In this document: positions 7,119 through 16,831 of the stretch, piece by piece | How positions within the stretch are numbered: position 1 is the stretch's first letter | Layout: every line of letters begins with the position of its first letter | Assembly: GCF_001435445.1 (NCBI RefSeq) | Contig: NZ_AZDH01000006.1 | Span: 1 to 64,000 of the forward strand | Reading direction: 5' to 3' | DNA: 64,000 bases | From: Companilactobacillus kimchii DSM 13961 = JCM 10707 | GTDB lineage: Bacteria; Bacillota; Bacilli; Lactobacillales; Lactobacillaceae | Translations under genes and position numbers: made by a program | The notes under the pieces: model-generated | Database searches by the model: none | What the model was told of the DNA's origin: nothing | What the model saw: the letters and a program-made list of their open reading frames with translations, nothing else

Positions 7119-9398
7119 ATGGGGAATAAATTACGAAATATTTTCAGTGCTCTCATAGCTGGACTAGCTGTCGTGGTTTTGGCTTTTACTTTTAATAGTA
7201 ACAATGTTGAGGCTGCTACAAATTATGATAGTTCACAAATGATCACAAGTGGTTATATCAAGAATCAAGATAAAATTTATAGTATGAGTAGTACTGTACC
7301 ACTCGTATATGAGTACGACTCAACTGGCTTCAATCTTCAAAATGGAGATACTTTAACTATTGATGTACCAAGTCCTTTGGCTGTCACAGCAAATGACAAA
7401 CCATTCAATGTTGTTGGTGATAATGGTGAAGTCATTGGTACTGCAATTTTAAACAGCAGTAATCAAATTGTTGTTACTTTCAACGAGAATGTTGAAGAAC
7501 TAGAAAGTGTCAAGGGAACACTTTCTATCAATACAGGTGTCACCGTAGATCGTAATAAAGCTCAAGTTGGTTCAAACGATGTTGATTTTCCTATCAAAAA
7601 TGGAAATACTCAACAAAGCATTCTTCAAACTAAAGCTAGTGACAAAAACATCTCAAAAAAGGGTGTCTTTGGTACTGATGCCGAAGGTAACGAAATCGTT
7701 ACTTGGACTATCCTTGCCAACCGTAATGAATTAAATTTCGGAACAATGAGCGTCTTTGATACTATTACTGATCCTAATCTTGAATATATATCTGGCTCTG
7801 TTGTCGTTCAAGAGGCTACTTGGAAGGATAAGGAAACTGGTACCTACAAACGTGGAGATACTGTTCCTTCAAGCAATTACACTCTAAATGAGTCTGGAAA
7901 TGGATTTGATCTAACTATTCCAAATTCTGGAAAACAAATGTACGCTATAACCTTCCAAACTAAAGTTACTGATCCAAGCAAAGTAACGGATGGAACAGTT
8001 TTTAGAAACGACGCTACAATGACAGGAAAAATTACTGGAAACGGTAATGAATCTCAAGAGATCAAAGAAACAGCTTCTGGGAAAGTTTCTAGTGGAACTA
8101 ATTCTGGTAATGGTAGTGGTAACAAACTTGGCAGTGCTACATTGACTAAATTCAATGAGCAAGACGAGACTACTCCACTAGCAGGCGCTGTTTATGACCT
8201 TTATAAAGTTGGTTCAGATACCCCTGTTCAAACTAATTTAACAACTGATGAAAATGGTCAAATCAAATTAACTAACCTTAGTGCTGGCGACTATTATTTC
8301 AAAGAAGTCACAGCTCCTGCTGGTTATCAATTGAATGAAAACGAAATTCCATTTACCATCACTGGACAAACTACAACCCCTGTTCAAGTAACTGGTGTTG
8401 ACGAACCTGAAAAAGAGGAATTAGGTTCAATTGTTATTAAGAAAATTGATGCCGAAACTGGCTACAAATTAGCCGGTGCCGAATTTAACATTGTTAATGA
8501 TAAAGGTGAAGTTGTTGGAACAATCACTACCGACCGTTTAGGTCTTGGCCATTTCTACAACCTACCAGTTGGACATTATAAATTAGTTGAAACTAAAGCT
8601 CCCGAAGGTTATCTCAAAGGCGAAGATATTGAATTCGATATTAGTGCTGATAATCTAACACCAAAAATGATTTCCGTTGAAAACGAAAAAGAAATTACTG
8701 GTGAAAATGGCTATAGTGCAGTTCTTCAAAAATTTGATCGTGATGATTTAACAGTTGGCGTCCCTGGTGCTGAATATACTCTTTATGGTGATGATGGTAT
8801 TGCTCTAGAAACTGCTGTAACAAATGAGCTAGGTGTTATCAAAATTGACAATCTTAAACCTGGCAAGTATTACTTCCTAGAAACTAAAGCTCCTGAAGAT
8901 TATGATTTAAATCCTGATAAGATTCCATTTACTATCACTGAGAACTCCAATGAGACCGGTGTTGGTACATTAGAAACATCAGACCCTAAGACCGTCACAA
9001 CTGAACCTGGTGATAATAACAACGGTAATGAAGGTAATACTCAAGAACCCGGCAATAATAACAATGGCAACGAAGGTAACACTCAAGAACCTGGCGACAA
9101 TAATGGTAATGAAGGCAATACTTCTAAACCCGATGAAAATGGTAACGGTGATAAAGATGACAACGATAGTGGTTTAATCGTTGATCCTGAACATCCCGCT
9201 ACAGACAATAACAATAATGAAGGTGGACTTATCACTAACCCATTGAACCCTGGCACTTCAAATAATGGCAATAGTTCTACTTCAGAATCCAATACTGACA
9301 AACTCCCTCAAACTGGTACTAAATCTGGTTTACTAGCAAGTCTTTTAGGATTCGTTCTTCTAATTAGTATTGTTTATCTTAACCGTCGTCATGCTTAA
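7119..9398 (+). CDS. LPXTG cell-wall-anchored adhesin with SpaA/Cna-B repeats
   Basis: A 759-residue surface protein. The start at 7119 is chosen because AAAGGGGAAG lies 5-10 nt upstream. It has a signal peptide (residues 1-35), an N-terminal adhesin-like beta region (about 40-320) resembling collagen-binding MSCRAMM modules, three SpaA-type domains (about 336-430, 434-528, 530-615) each with the lysine (TLTKF, VIKKI, VLQKF) and the glutamate (FKEVTAP, LVETKAP, FLETKAP) expected for isopeptide bonds, a low-complexity linker (620-725), and a sortase signal LPQTG at 729-733 followed by a hydrophobic segment and RRHA. Likely a wall-linked adhesin or pilin-like protein. No sortase gene or pilin partner is adjacent. 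Ligand unknown. Confidence 0.88.
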   Translation: MGNKLRNIFSALIAGLAVVVLAFTFNSNNVEAATNYDSSQMITSGYIKNQDKIYSMSSTVPLVYEYDSTGFNLQNGDTLTIDVPSPLAVTANDKPFNVVGDNGEVIGTAILNSSNQIVVTFNENVEELESVKGTLSINTGVTVDRNKAQVGSNDVDFPIKNGNTQQSILQTKASDKNISKKGVFGTDAEGNEIVTWTILANRNELNFGTMSVFDTITDPNLEYISGSVVVQEATWKDKETGTYKRGDTVPSSNYTLNESGNGFDLTIPNSGKQMYAITFQTKVTDPSKVTDGTVFRNDATMTGKITGNGNESQEIKETASGKVSSGTNSGNGSGNKLGSATLTKFNEQDETTPLAGAVYDLYKVGSDTPVQTNLTTDENGQIKLTNLSAGDYYFKEVTAPAGYQLNENEIPFTITGQTTTPVQVTGVDEPEKEELGSIVIKKIDAETGYKLAGAEFNIVNDKGEVVGTITTDRLGLGHFYNLPVGHYKLVETKAPEGYLKGEDIEFDISADNLTPKMISVENEKEITGENGYSAVLQKFDRDDLTVGVPGAEYTLYGDDGIALETAVTNELGVIKIDNLKPGKYYFLETKAPEDYDLNPDKIPFTITENSNETGVGTLETSDPKTVTTEPGDNNNGNEGNTQEPGNNNNGNEGNTQEPGDNNGNEGNTSKPDENGNGDKDDNDSGLIVDPEHPATDNNNNEGGLITNPLNPGTSNNGNSSTSESNTDKLPQTGTKSGLLASLLGFVLLISIVYLNRRHA
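9003..9125 (+). repeat. In-frame tandem repeats in the LPXTG protein linker
   Basis: Three tandem units of 42, 42 and 39 bp encode EPGDNNNGNEGNTQ-like peptides (residues 629 onwards). They form an asparagine/glycine-rich spacer between the SpaA domains and the wall anchor. Copy number may vary between strains. Confidence 0.85.
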
Positions 9399-9407
9399 TT
9401 AATTGCA

Positions 9408-9447
9408 TAAAAAATGGACTGAGAATTTTTTCTCAGTCCATTTTTTT
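9408..9447. terminator. Bidirectional terminator between convergent genes
   Basis: ATGGACTGAGA (9414-9424) and TCTCAGTCCAT (9431-9441) form a perfect 11-bp stem flanked by A and T runs on both sides, so it can serve both the LPXTG gene and the convergent DUF2207 gene. Confidence 0.93.
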
Positions 9448-9461
9448 GTCTCAATATATTT

Positions 9462-11246
9462 TTAGAAAGCTCCACCACCGGAACCTCCTCCAAAACCACC
9501 AGACGAGCCTCCTGAGAAACCGCCTGATCCACCTGAGATACTTGAGCCCCCTGCTGAAATTGCTCCTGTGAAAGCCGTTTGGAAGCCTGTATTGCTGTTA
9601 AGAAACCTACTACTTCCAATATAGTAATATGCAATGGCCGAATTATTGACCACATCAGCTCCAAAATTAACTTTCAAAGCCTTAATTACTTTGTCAGAGA
9701 CACCGAAGATAACTGCATATGGTAAGAAACGTTCCCAAAGAATGATATCACCAACTTCAGCCATCTTAATATCATCAATATCTTCTAGCATTCGTTTAAA
9801 GGCTCTAATCTTGTTAACCTCTTCTTCACCTAAATCTGTATACGGTGTAATTTTCTTCTTTATAATCGCATATGGTATCCAAGCTACAAGGCCAATAACT
9901 ACTAGAATTGCGCTACTAAGTAGAACTGTACTGCTGAGAATTAAGGAAATCATCAGCATGATACCCAGAATAATATCGACAGCTATTGTGGCAACTTTAA
10001 AACTGTCAACCAAATTCATATTTCCTAAGTCTAAATATTTTTCTCGACCTTTAGCTGCATCTTTAGCCCATTTATCAAATTTTTTAGTCATCTTATCATC
10101 ATTACCGCGAGCAAATTTGCGAATATCTTTCAAGCGGACCGATTTACCATCGCCGATTTTCTCAATTAGATATTTAAAGAATTCATTGGTTGGCGGAACC
10201 AAAGCCGTAATTTGATAGTCCTTACCGATCTTATCAATCTTCATACGACGATAACCAACTTCATTCAATAAATCAGCTGTTAAAGAGTTGCTATCAGCTT
10301 TTGACTGACGATCCAAAATCACTTCGGTAAAACTAGGAATAAATTCTGGCTCATCAAACAAATGATGCAACGGTGTTGGTATTTGATGCTTTTGTCCCGG
10401 ATTTTTGCGTAATTTAATAAATTGATAGAGATAAATAATAACAATAACCGCTCCAGCAATCGCCATCATTATCCAATAAAAATTCTTTTCTCGTTGACGT
10501 CTAGCATTGGCCGCTTCAGCTTTTGATTTTTCAGCAGCTAGAATTCTTGCTTTAGCCTTTTTGTTCACGATATTTTTATTATCAGCGGTTACAATTGTGG
10601 GAAAAATAACGTGACTTTCAACTGATTGATTAGCAGGCAATTCATCTAAGGTCATTACTACTTGCCCTTTTTGCTTATTCACTTCAGTATGTCCCGCTAA
10701 TGGTCCATGTGTCCAGGCTTGCAACTGCGTAATATTTTTCTCTGGAAAATTCAAGGTTAACTTGATGTTATTCAAATCGTTATCCCAACCATTACCAATA
10801 ATTTTCCAATTTAACTCAGCTGTATCTAAATAATTAGTGATTACTCCATAAAGTTGATATTTATAAGTATATGTCACCATCTCTGAATCAACCGCATGAT
10901 AAACTTTCATATCCATTGAATTGTCAGTTCTAGTAACTTTAACAGTATTATTCTGATTTGAATCATTATTAACTAAAGTCTTAGCTCCAGCCCCATTATT
11001 ATAAGTAACGACTGGATCACTGGCGCCCTTAATCCCCTTTAAATCCTGATTATAATAAACACCATGATAATCGCCCTGAAAATCATAAACAATCTTTTGT
11101 GTTAAATCAGCGTTGCCATCTTTTTTGATGTTTACAGTAACGTCATAATTTTTGACTGTGAATTTATCAGCTTTTACATCAGTGGTAGTTTGAAGTGCTA
11201 GAAAAATTGCTAAGAAAGCAAATAACAGCCCTACTAGTTTTTTCAT
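9462..11246 (-). CDS. DUF2207-domain membrane protein with Gly/Ser-rich tail
   Basis: A 594-residue exported membrane protein. A signal peptide (residues 1-26) is followed by an extracytoplasmic DUF2207-type beta domain (about 30-245, YDVTVNIKKDGNADLTQKI), a membrane segment near 252-274, a cytosolic stretch with HLFDEPEFIPS, two further membrane segments near 415-465, and a C-terminal tail of roughly 35 residues almost wholly Gly, Ser and Phe. Proteins of this family are common in Firmicutes and have no settled function. It is transcribed alone and convergently to the LPXTG gene, so I do not infer a shared role. Family assignment good, function unknown. Confidence 0.8.
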   Translation of the reverse strand: MKKLVGLLFAFLAIFLALQTTTDVKADKFTVKNYDVTVNIKKDGNADLTQKIVYDFQGDYHGVYYNQDLKGIKGASDPVVTYNNGAGAKTLVNNDSNQNNTVKVTRTDNSMDMKVYHAVDSEMVTYTYKYQLYGVITNYLDTAELNWKIIGNGWDNDLNNIKLTLNFPEKNITQLQAWTHGPLAGHTEVNKQKGQVVMTLDELPANQSVESHVIFPTIVTADNKNIVNKKAKARILAAEKSKAEAANARRQREKNFYWIMMAIAGAVIVIIYLYQFIKLRKNPGQKHQIPTPLHHLFDEPEFIPSFTEVILDRQSKADSNSLTADLLNEVGYRRMKIDKIGKDYQITALVPPTNEFFKYLIEKIGDGKSVRLKDIRKFARGNDDKMTKKFDKWAKDAAKGREKYLDLGNMNLVDSFKVATIAVDIILGIMLMISLILSSTVLLSSAILVVIGLVAWIPYAIIKKKITPYTDLGEEEVNKIRAFKRMLEDIDDIKMAEVGDIILWERFLPYAVIFGVSDKVIKALKVNFGADVVNNSAIAYYYIGSSRFLNSNTGFQTAFTGAISAGGSSISGGSGGFSGGSSGGFGGGSGGGAF

Positions 11247-11310
11247 TTGATCCCCCGTTGAATCATTAATAGACTAATTTTATCATATTCTAACACTTTA
11301 AAAATTTAGG

Positions 11311-11345
11311 TAAAAAAAAAGCGATCAACCAAAAGGTTAATACGC
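11311..11345 (-). terminator. Terminator overlapping the end of smpB
   Basis: Minus strand GCGTATTAACC / GGTTGATCGC around a TTTT loop, then a run of about nine T. The stem includes the last codons and stop of smpB. Confidence 0.85.
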
Positions 11346-11807
11346 ATTCTTAACAATACGTTGAATCTCTCTTTCTTGATCACGTTTTTTAATTGTTTCA
11401 CGTTTATCGTATTTTCTTTTACCTTCAGCTACGCCAATCAATACTTTAGCAAAACCATGCTTTAAGTAAACCTTCAAAGGAATTACAGTAATTCCCTTTT
11501 CTTGAACTGTTGAGCTTATTTTACGGATTTCCTTCTTATGTAAAAGCAATTTACGATTTCTCAATGGATCGTGATTAAATTGATTTCCTTGATCATAAAC
11601 GCTGATATTAACGTTTTCTAACCAAAGTTCCCCATTATGGGGTTGAACGAAACCATCTTTAATATTGATTTTACTAGCACGAACTGATTTAATCTCAGTT
11701 CCTGTCAAAGAAATACCCGCCTCATATGTATCTAAAATATTGTAGTCATGACGAGCCTTACGATTATTGGCTACTTCATTAGCAGCCTTTGTGTGATGTT
11801 TCTTCAT
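11337..11807 (-). CDS. smpB: SsrA-binding protein SmpB
   Basis: Binds tmRNA and delivers it to stalled ribosomes for trans-translation. The 156-residue protein shows the whole family pattern: [22 protein letters not shown] at the N-terminus, the [10 protein letters not shown] core, and a basic C-terminal tail ([19 protein letters not shown]) that acts in the ribosomal mRNA channel. It follows rnr by 6 bp, a common Firmicute arrangement that pairs the rescue factor with the exonuclease that degrades the released mRNA. The tmRNA gene itself is not in this window. Confidence 0.96.
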   Translation of the reverse strand: MKKHHTKAANEVANNRKARHDYNILDTYEAGISLTGTEIKSVRASKINIKDGFVQPHNGELWLENVNISVYDQGNQFNHDPLRNRKLLLHKKEIRKISSTVQEKGITVIPLKVYLKHGFAKVLIGVAEGKRKYDKRETIKKRDQEREIQRIVKNAY

Positions 11808-11813
11808 CGTTCA

Positions 11814-14159
11814 TCACCGGCTTTCGTATTTACCACGTCTCTTATGGTTATTATTGTTGTGACTATTACTACTATTACCGTTACCACGTTTGTCATTATG
11901 ACGTCCATGTCCACCACGGCCACGACCATGCTGCATTGAACGCTTCTTCTTAAATTCGGCTTCACGCTTATCGGCTTGTTCTTGTTCCTCAGGTGTTAGA
12001 ACACGTTCAAAATCAATTTGACGATGCTCAACATCAGCTCTGATCAATTTAACTTTGATTGGTTGTCCAACCTTAAATGTCTTACCAGTACCACGACCAT
12101 GCATGGACATGCTCTTTTCATCATATTCATAGAAGTCATCCTTCATGTTTGAAATATGAATCAAACCTTCAACAGTATTATCCAACTGAATAAACATTCC
12201 AAAGCTAGTTACAGAACTGACAACAGCATCGAATTCACTACCAACTTGATCAGCCATATATTCAGTCTTCTTCAAATCATCAACCGCACGTTCAGCATTG
12301 ATAGAAATTCTTTCACGGCCAGAAGTATGCTCAGCAACATCTGGTAATTTTTCTTTCCATTTAGCTTGTTCATCATCAGTAAAGCCATTAACAGCATAAC
12401 TGTGAATCATACGATGAACCATCAAATCAGGATAACGTCTGATTGGTGAAGTAAAATGAGTGTAATACTTAGCAGCCAAACCAAAGTGACCCAATGGATT
12501 GTCAGAATATCTAGCTTGTTGCATACTACGCAATAACATAATTGTGACAACTGGTTCTTCAGGTGTACCAACAACCTTTGATAAAACTTCTTGGAACATC
12601 TTTGGTGTAATTTCTTTCAAATTACCTTGAACTTGAACTCCCATTGCGGCAACAAATTCAAAGAAATTCTTAACCTTTTCATCATCTGGCTTTTCATGGA
12701 CACGATACAAGAATGGTACGTGTTTCAAATTATAATTCATGGCTACAGTTTCATTAGCAGCTAACATGAATGATTCAATCATCTTTTCAGATGTTCCACG
12801 TTCTCTTAACTTGATATCAATTGGCTTACCATTTTCGTCAACAATAATTTGTGCTTCAGTTTCTTCAAAGTCAATGGCACCACGTTCATGACGCTTATTG
12901 AATAAAATTTCATGAAGATCAGCCATGTTTTTCAACATTGGAACTAATGGTGCATATTCTTTAGTAAGAAGTTCGTCACCCTTCAAAATTTCATTAACAT
13001 TATTATATGTCATACGATACTTAGATCTGATCACACTAGGATAGATATCATATTTAACAATATCACCTTTGTGATTGATTTCCATATCACATGTCAAAGC
13101 CAAACGATCTTCATCAGGGTTCAAAGAACAAATACCGTTAGATAATCTGAATGGCAACATTGGAATTACTCGGTCAACCAAGTAAGTACTTGTTCCACGA
13201 GCATAGGCTTCTTGATCAATTGGTGAGCCCTCTGTGACATAATGTGTAACATCAGCAATATGAACTTCCAAGTGGAAGTTACCATTTGGCAACATATCAA
13301 CACCAACGGCATCATCAAAGTCTTTTGAATCATCCCCATCAATAGTGATAACCATATTATCAGTTAAGTCTTTACGACCTTCTTTTTCACTATCCAAAAC
13401 ATGATCAGGAATTTCTTCAGCAGCCTTAAGAACTTCACTTGGAAATTCGGGATTAATATCATTATCAACCACGATTGACATAATATCGACACCAGGATCA
13501 TTCTTGTTACCAATTACCTCCAGCGCTGTACCTTCCATACTTTGAGGATGCTTATCATCAGGATATTCATCAATAGAAACTTGAACCATATCCCCCATTT
13601 GTGGATGGAGACCCTTATCAGAAATGAAAATCATATATGAAGCAATTTTCTTTTCGTGACTTTGAATATAACCGTAGAAACCAGTCTTTTCAACTTGTGA
13701 ATCACTGTATGGATGGAATTCACCAACAACTTTTGTTAATGATCTCTCTACAATTTTAGTGATTTCACCTTCAGGTCCCTTGTCAATCCAAGGATTTGAT
13801 GGCTTAGTAATCTTTACGTCAACAACATCACCGTTAACAGCATGTAAAGTATTACTTCTAGCAATAAAAGCATCTGGTTCTACTTCATCATAACGAACAA
13901 AACCGAATCCTTTATCATTACCCTTAAATTCACCCTCAACTGTTGTTTCAGGTGCAGCCATCTTGAATTCATCTTTATTAGTTAAACTAATCTTGCTTTC
14001 GCCTTCCAAAACAGCCAAAGCTTTAACAACACGTTTAAAGGCTGAAGCTCCGTGCATTCGTAATATATCTTCTATTTGTTCAGACTTGTAGCGGCGATCA
14101 GGATTACTTCTGAAAACCTCTAATATATCTGCAATTAATTTATTTTCTTTATCTGGCAT
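11814..14159 (-). CDS. rnr: Ribonuclease R
   Basis: A processive 3'-to-5' exoribonuclease that degrades structured RNA. Domains in order: N-terminal winged helix (about 1-70), cold-shock OB folds (about 75-230), RNB catalytic domain (about 245-580) with the acidic active site DGDDSKDFDDAVGVD, an S1 domain (about 630-715), and a basic, Gly/Asn/His-rich tail that may bind RNA. I place the start at the ATG at 14159 (MPDKENKL): GAGGATAG lies just upstream, and the longer TTG reading would cover that site. This gives 781 residues. It overlaps the end of the esterase region closely and is followed by smpB. Confidence 0.95.
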   Translation of the reverse strand: MPDKENKLIADILEVFRSNPDRRYKSEQIEDILRMHGASAFKRVVKALAVLEGESKISLTNKDEFKMAAPETTVEGEFKGNDKGFGFVRYDEVEPDAFIARSNTLHAVNGDVVDVKITKPSNPWIDKGPEGEITKIVERSLTKVVGEFHPYSDSQVEKTGFYGYIQSHEKKIASYMIFISDKGLHPQMGDMVQVSIDEYPDDKHPQSMEGTALEVIGNKNDPGVDIMSIVVDNDINPEFPSEVLKAAEEIPDHVLDSEKEGRKDLTDNMVITIDGDDSKDFDDAVGVDMLPNGNFHLEVHIADVTHYVTEGSPIDQEAYARGTSTYLVDRVIPMLPFRLSNGICSLNPDEDRLALTCDMEINHKGDIVKYDIYPSVIRSKYRMTYNNVNEILKGDELLTKEYAPLVPMLKNMADLHEILFNKRHERGAIDFEETEAQIIVDENGKPIDIKLRERGTSEKMIESFMLAANETVAMNYNLKHVPFLYRVHEKPDDEKVKNFFEFVAAMGVQVQGNLKEITPKMFQEVLSKVVGTPEEPVVTIMLLRSMQQARYSDNPLGHFGLAAKYYTHFTSPIRRYPDLMVHRMIHSYAVNGFTDDEQAKWKEKLPDVAEHTSGRERISINAERAVDDLKKTEYMADQVGSEFDAVVSSVTSFGMFIQLDNTVEGLIHISNMKDDFYEYDEKSMSMHGRGTGKTFKVGQPIKVKLIRADVEHRQIDFERVLTPEEQEQADKREAEFKKKRSMQHGRGRGGHGRHNDKRGNGNSSNSHNNNNHKRRGKYESR

Positions 14160-14167
14160 TTCTATCC

Positions 14168-14905
14168 TCAATTATTTTCTAAAAAGTTTAACACGGCACT
14201 CTCCAATTCATGGTGAGCACTGTTGATGGTTAGGACATGTCCTGCATCATACCAATGCAGCTGTGCTGTTCCAACCTTTTGAGCCACAATTTTTGCGGCA
14301 TCCGGATTTACTAATTTATCACTCGTACCTTGACCAATAAAATATGGTCGATTTATTTCAGCCAAATTTTCAGTTACACCAACGGTAGTTTTACTTATCT
14401 CCGTCAACATCGAATCTATCTTAGAGTCAACAACTCTAATTTTAGAATCAATCTCAACTTCTGTTAAGCCCTGTTGAACAGAATACACCTTTTTTGCGTA
14501 GGTCATAAAGGCATTTCTAATTTCCCGAAAGTTACTTGTATACAGTGGCGATCCGAAGACACCACCTGACACTATTTCTGGAATTTCTTCTAAAGCTTTA
14601 GTAGCAAAAATTGCTCCTAAGGATAACCCAAAAACTGAAATTTGTTTTTTTCCTTGGGCTTTTAAGAAATCCACTGCTTCAAGTGTTTGTTCCCACCAAT
14701 GATCAGGTCCGCCAAAATTTAAAATATCCAATGGCTCAGGAGTTCCGTGACCGGCAAACATTGGGGCATACACAGAATAACCGCTGCGTTCCAAGAATCT
14801 ACCTAGTAATCGCATATCATTAGCCGTGCCTGAGAAAGAATGCAAAAGAAGAACTGCACTTGAACCCTTATCAAAATAAAACGGTTGGGGCGTTAAAATT
14901 TTCAT
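14168..14905 (-). CDS. Carboxylesterase, Est30-like alpha/beta hydrolase
   Basis: A 245-residue cytosolic serine hydrolase. The HSFSG oxyanion region is near residue 23, the nucleophile serine sits in GLSLG near 94, an acidic residue follows in GTSDKLV near 195, and the histidine is in DAGHVLT near 224. This matches the Geobacillus Est30 carboxylesterase family, whose gene often lies between secG and rnr in Firmicutes, as here. The physiological ester is unknown. AAGGAGC precedes the ATG. A terminator-like hairpin lies between secG and this gene. Confidence 0.88.
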   Translation of the reverse strand: MKILTPQPFYFDKGSSAVLLLHSFSGTANDMRLLGRFLERSGYSVYAPMFAGHGTPEPLDILNFGGPDHWWEQTLEAVDFLKAQGKKQISVFGLSLGAIFATKALEEIPEIVSGGVFGSPLYTSNFREIRNAFMTYAKKVYSVQQGLTEVEIDSKIRVVDSKIDSMLTEISKTTVGVTENLAEINRPYFIGQGTSDKLVNPDAAKIVAQKVGTAQLHWYDAGHVLTINSAHHELESAVLNFLENN

Positions 14906-14924
14906 ATCACAAATGCTCCTTATA

Positions 14925-14955
14925 ACAAAAAACCTCCTGAGTAACTTTCAGGAGG
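14925..14955 (-). terminator. Terminator-like hairpin between secG and the esterase
   Basis: Minus strand CCTCCTGA / TCAGGAGG, a perfect 8-bp stem with a 7-nt loop and a TTTTTTG tail. It follows secG by about 10 bases and sits 20 bases before the esterase start, so it may limit readthrough into esterase-rnr-smpB. Confidence 0.85.
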
Positions 14956-14965
14956 AATAAATTGC

Positions 14966-15202
14966 TTAGTGAGATGATAAGTATACTAGTATCAATGAAC
15001 AAACGAAAAATAATACTAGTAAAACGTAGGTAACCTTAACCATAAAGGCTTCGAAACCACGTTTCTTTTGGTTGCTGAATAGGTCGCCACCACCACCAGA
15101 CAATGCATTCAAAGCATCTTGTTGCTTTGTAGGTTGCATTAAGACGGCAATTATTATCAAAATGGAAACGATTATCAACACTGTTTCAATAACGTTATAC
15201 AC
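14966..15202 (-). CDS. secG: Preprotein translocase subunit SecG
   Basis: The small SecYEG partner that helps protein export. It is 78 residues with two hydrophobic helices (about 3-21 and 55-75) around a cytosolic loop with the family's conserved Gly-rich segment, ALSGGGGDLFSNQKKRG. Length and topology fit the family exactly. ACGGAGG precedes the start. It leads the secG-esterase-rnr-smpB group. Confidence 0.93.
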   Translation of the reverse strand: MYNVIETVLIIVSILIIIAVLMQPTKQQDALNALSGGGGDLFSNQKKRGFEAFMVKVTYVLLVLFFVCSLILVYLSSH

Positions 15203-15275
15203 CTGTAAAACCTCCGTTCATGGTGTTGAAAGCTGAAATCACTTCTAAAACAATAACATAAAATGGGTCAAATTT

Positions 15276-16817
15276 CTAGTTAATTCCATTAATCATGTTC
15301 TTTAACTTCCGTGATATTTTAGCTCTCTGACCAGCATTTACCATGACTACAATCCTATCTCCTGCTTTGATAAGCGTATCGCCATTAGGTATCAATTGAC
15401 GTTCTCCTCGATAAACCCCAACAACCAAAATATCTTTAGGAAATGGAATGTCACGTATATATTTACCATCGATTGAACTACCTTCATAAATTGGTACTTC
15501 CAAACGATCAGTAAACTTACTAACACGATTTAAATAGTCAGAATTTAAATTCAATCTTTCTTTCAACGATTCATAGATTGGTGCACCATTCAATAGATCC
15601 ACCACGATATACGCCACTAATGACAACACAGCCAAAGGCATCAGATGCTTCAATGAACCAACCATTTCAGTTACCAGAATAATAGCTGTAAATGGTGCTT
15701 TACCGATACAAGCAAAGTAACCGGCCATCGCAAAGATAATCAGATTACTTTCAAAAGCAATCGGCAACAAACCTAATTGGTTCATTACTACTGCATAGAT
15801 GGCACCAATAATAGCTCCCAAGTTTAAAATAGGTAGAAAAATACCACCAGGTAAACCTGATCCATATGAAATCATTGAATAAACAAACCTTAAAACTAAT
15901 AATCCTAATAGAAATAAGAGACTTGTTCCATATTTATCTAGGTTGATAATAATGCCATTACCACCACCGATGAATTGTGGAACAGCCATTCCAATAGGAA
16001 CAATTAGGATCAAAGGAATAATACCATGAATAAATCGAGGTAATCTGGTCTTTTCGTAAATTGATGGCATTGCCAACAAAACGATTTGATAGAGTCGTCC
16101 CATTAATCCTAAAACAATTCCCAAAATAACTAAATGCCAATAATATTTTATCGGCAAACTATATTGATATGGTACTTGTAAAACAGGTTGTAAGCCAAAG
16201 ACGTAGAGTGAAATAACATTGGCACTGACTGCACTAGCTAAAGAGGTTACCCAAACTAATGGTGAAAAATTATGATAAACCTCTTCCAAAACAAACATTG
16301 CCCCTGCAATCGGCGCACTGAATGCTGCTGATAAACCGGCAGCTGCTCCACTAGCTACCAAGACACGTTGATTTACACCACGATTGTCATGTGTTAATTC
16401 CCCAACACCTTGCCCAATAGCCGACCCTAGTTGAATTGAAGGTCCTTCGCGTCCTAGAAAAAGACCAGGACCAATACTCAAAATACCTCCGACAAATTTG
16501 CGCCATAAAATTGACCACCATTTTAGATGCATCTCGCCACCTAATTGTGCCTCAACTTGTGGGATACCTGAACCAGAGATATTAGGTTCTTTCTTAAGCA
16601 AATAGCCAACAAAGATTGCCACAATAACCATGGCAACCAATAAACCAATTAACAAACTCAAATTGCTTCTAGCTGTTACATAAAGCCCTTGAAAAACTTT
16701 TAATGATTGAGCTATTGACCATCTAAACATACTTACAACAATTCCTGAAATTACTCCGACCAGAACACCTTCTAAAGTCAGTTTTAACTTTTCATTATCA
16801 GTAATTGCTACCTTCAT
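15276..16817 (-). CDS. ClC-family chloride/proton antiporter with TrkA-C domain
   Basis: A 513-residue membrane protein. The ClC core (about 10-420) carries the selectivity motifs GSGIPQVEAQ, GREGPSIQLG and GLSAAFSAPIAG. The gating glutamate is present in GREGP, and the second acidic position that carries protons follows in FVLEEVYHNFSP, which favours an H+/Cl- exchanger over a channel. A TrkA-C (RCK-C) domain (about 435-510) is attached, implying regulation by a ligand. It lies 15 bp downstream of the oxidoreductase gene, but I see no functional tie. A role in acid or osmotic stress is inference. Confidence 0.9.
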   Translation of the reverse strand: MKVAITDNEKLKLTLEGVLVGVISGIVVSMFRWSIAQSLKVFQGLYVTARSNLSLLIGLLVAMVIVAIFVGYLLKKEPNISGSGIPQVEAQLGGEMHLKWWSILWRKFVGGILSIGPGLFLGREGPSIQLGSAIGQGVGELTHDNRGVNQRVLVASGAAAGLSAAFSAPIAGAMFVLEEVYHNFSPLVWVTSLASAVSANVISLYVFGLQPVLQVPYQYSLPIKYYWHLVILGIVLGLMGRLYQIVLLAMPSIYEKTRLPRFIHGIIPLILIVPIGMAVPQFIGGGNGIIINLDKYGTSLLFLLGLLVLRFVYSMISYGSGLPGGIFLPILNLGAIIGAIYAVVMNQLGLLPIAFESNLIIFAMAGYFACIGKAPFTAIILVTEMVGSLKHLMPLAVLSLVAYIVVDLLNGAPIYESLKERLNLNSDYLNRVSKFTDRLEVPIYEGSSIDGKYIRDIPFPKDILVVGVYRGERQLIPNGDTLIKAGDRIVVMVNAGQRAKISRKLKNMINGIN

Positions 16818-16831
16818 TTTTATCCCCTACA

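Noticed and set aside
9003-9125. Regular 42-bp repeats considered as a CRISPR array
   Set aside because: Units are contiguous with no spacers and code in frame for the linker of the LPXTG protein.
9634-10215. 193-codon open frame on the plus strand opposite the DUF2207 gene
   Set aside because: Antisense shadow with no ribosome site or recognisable domain; the minus-strand gene has a clear signal peptide and family fit.
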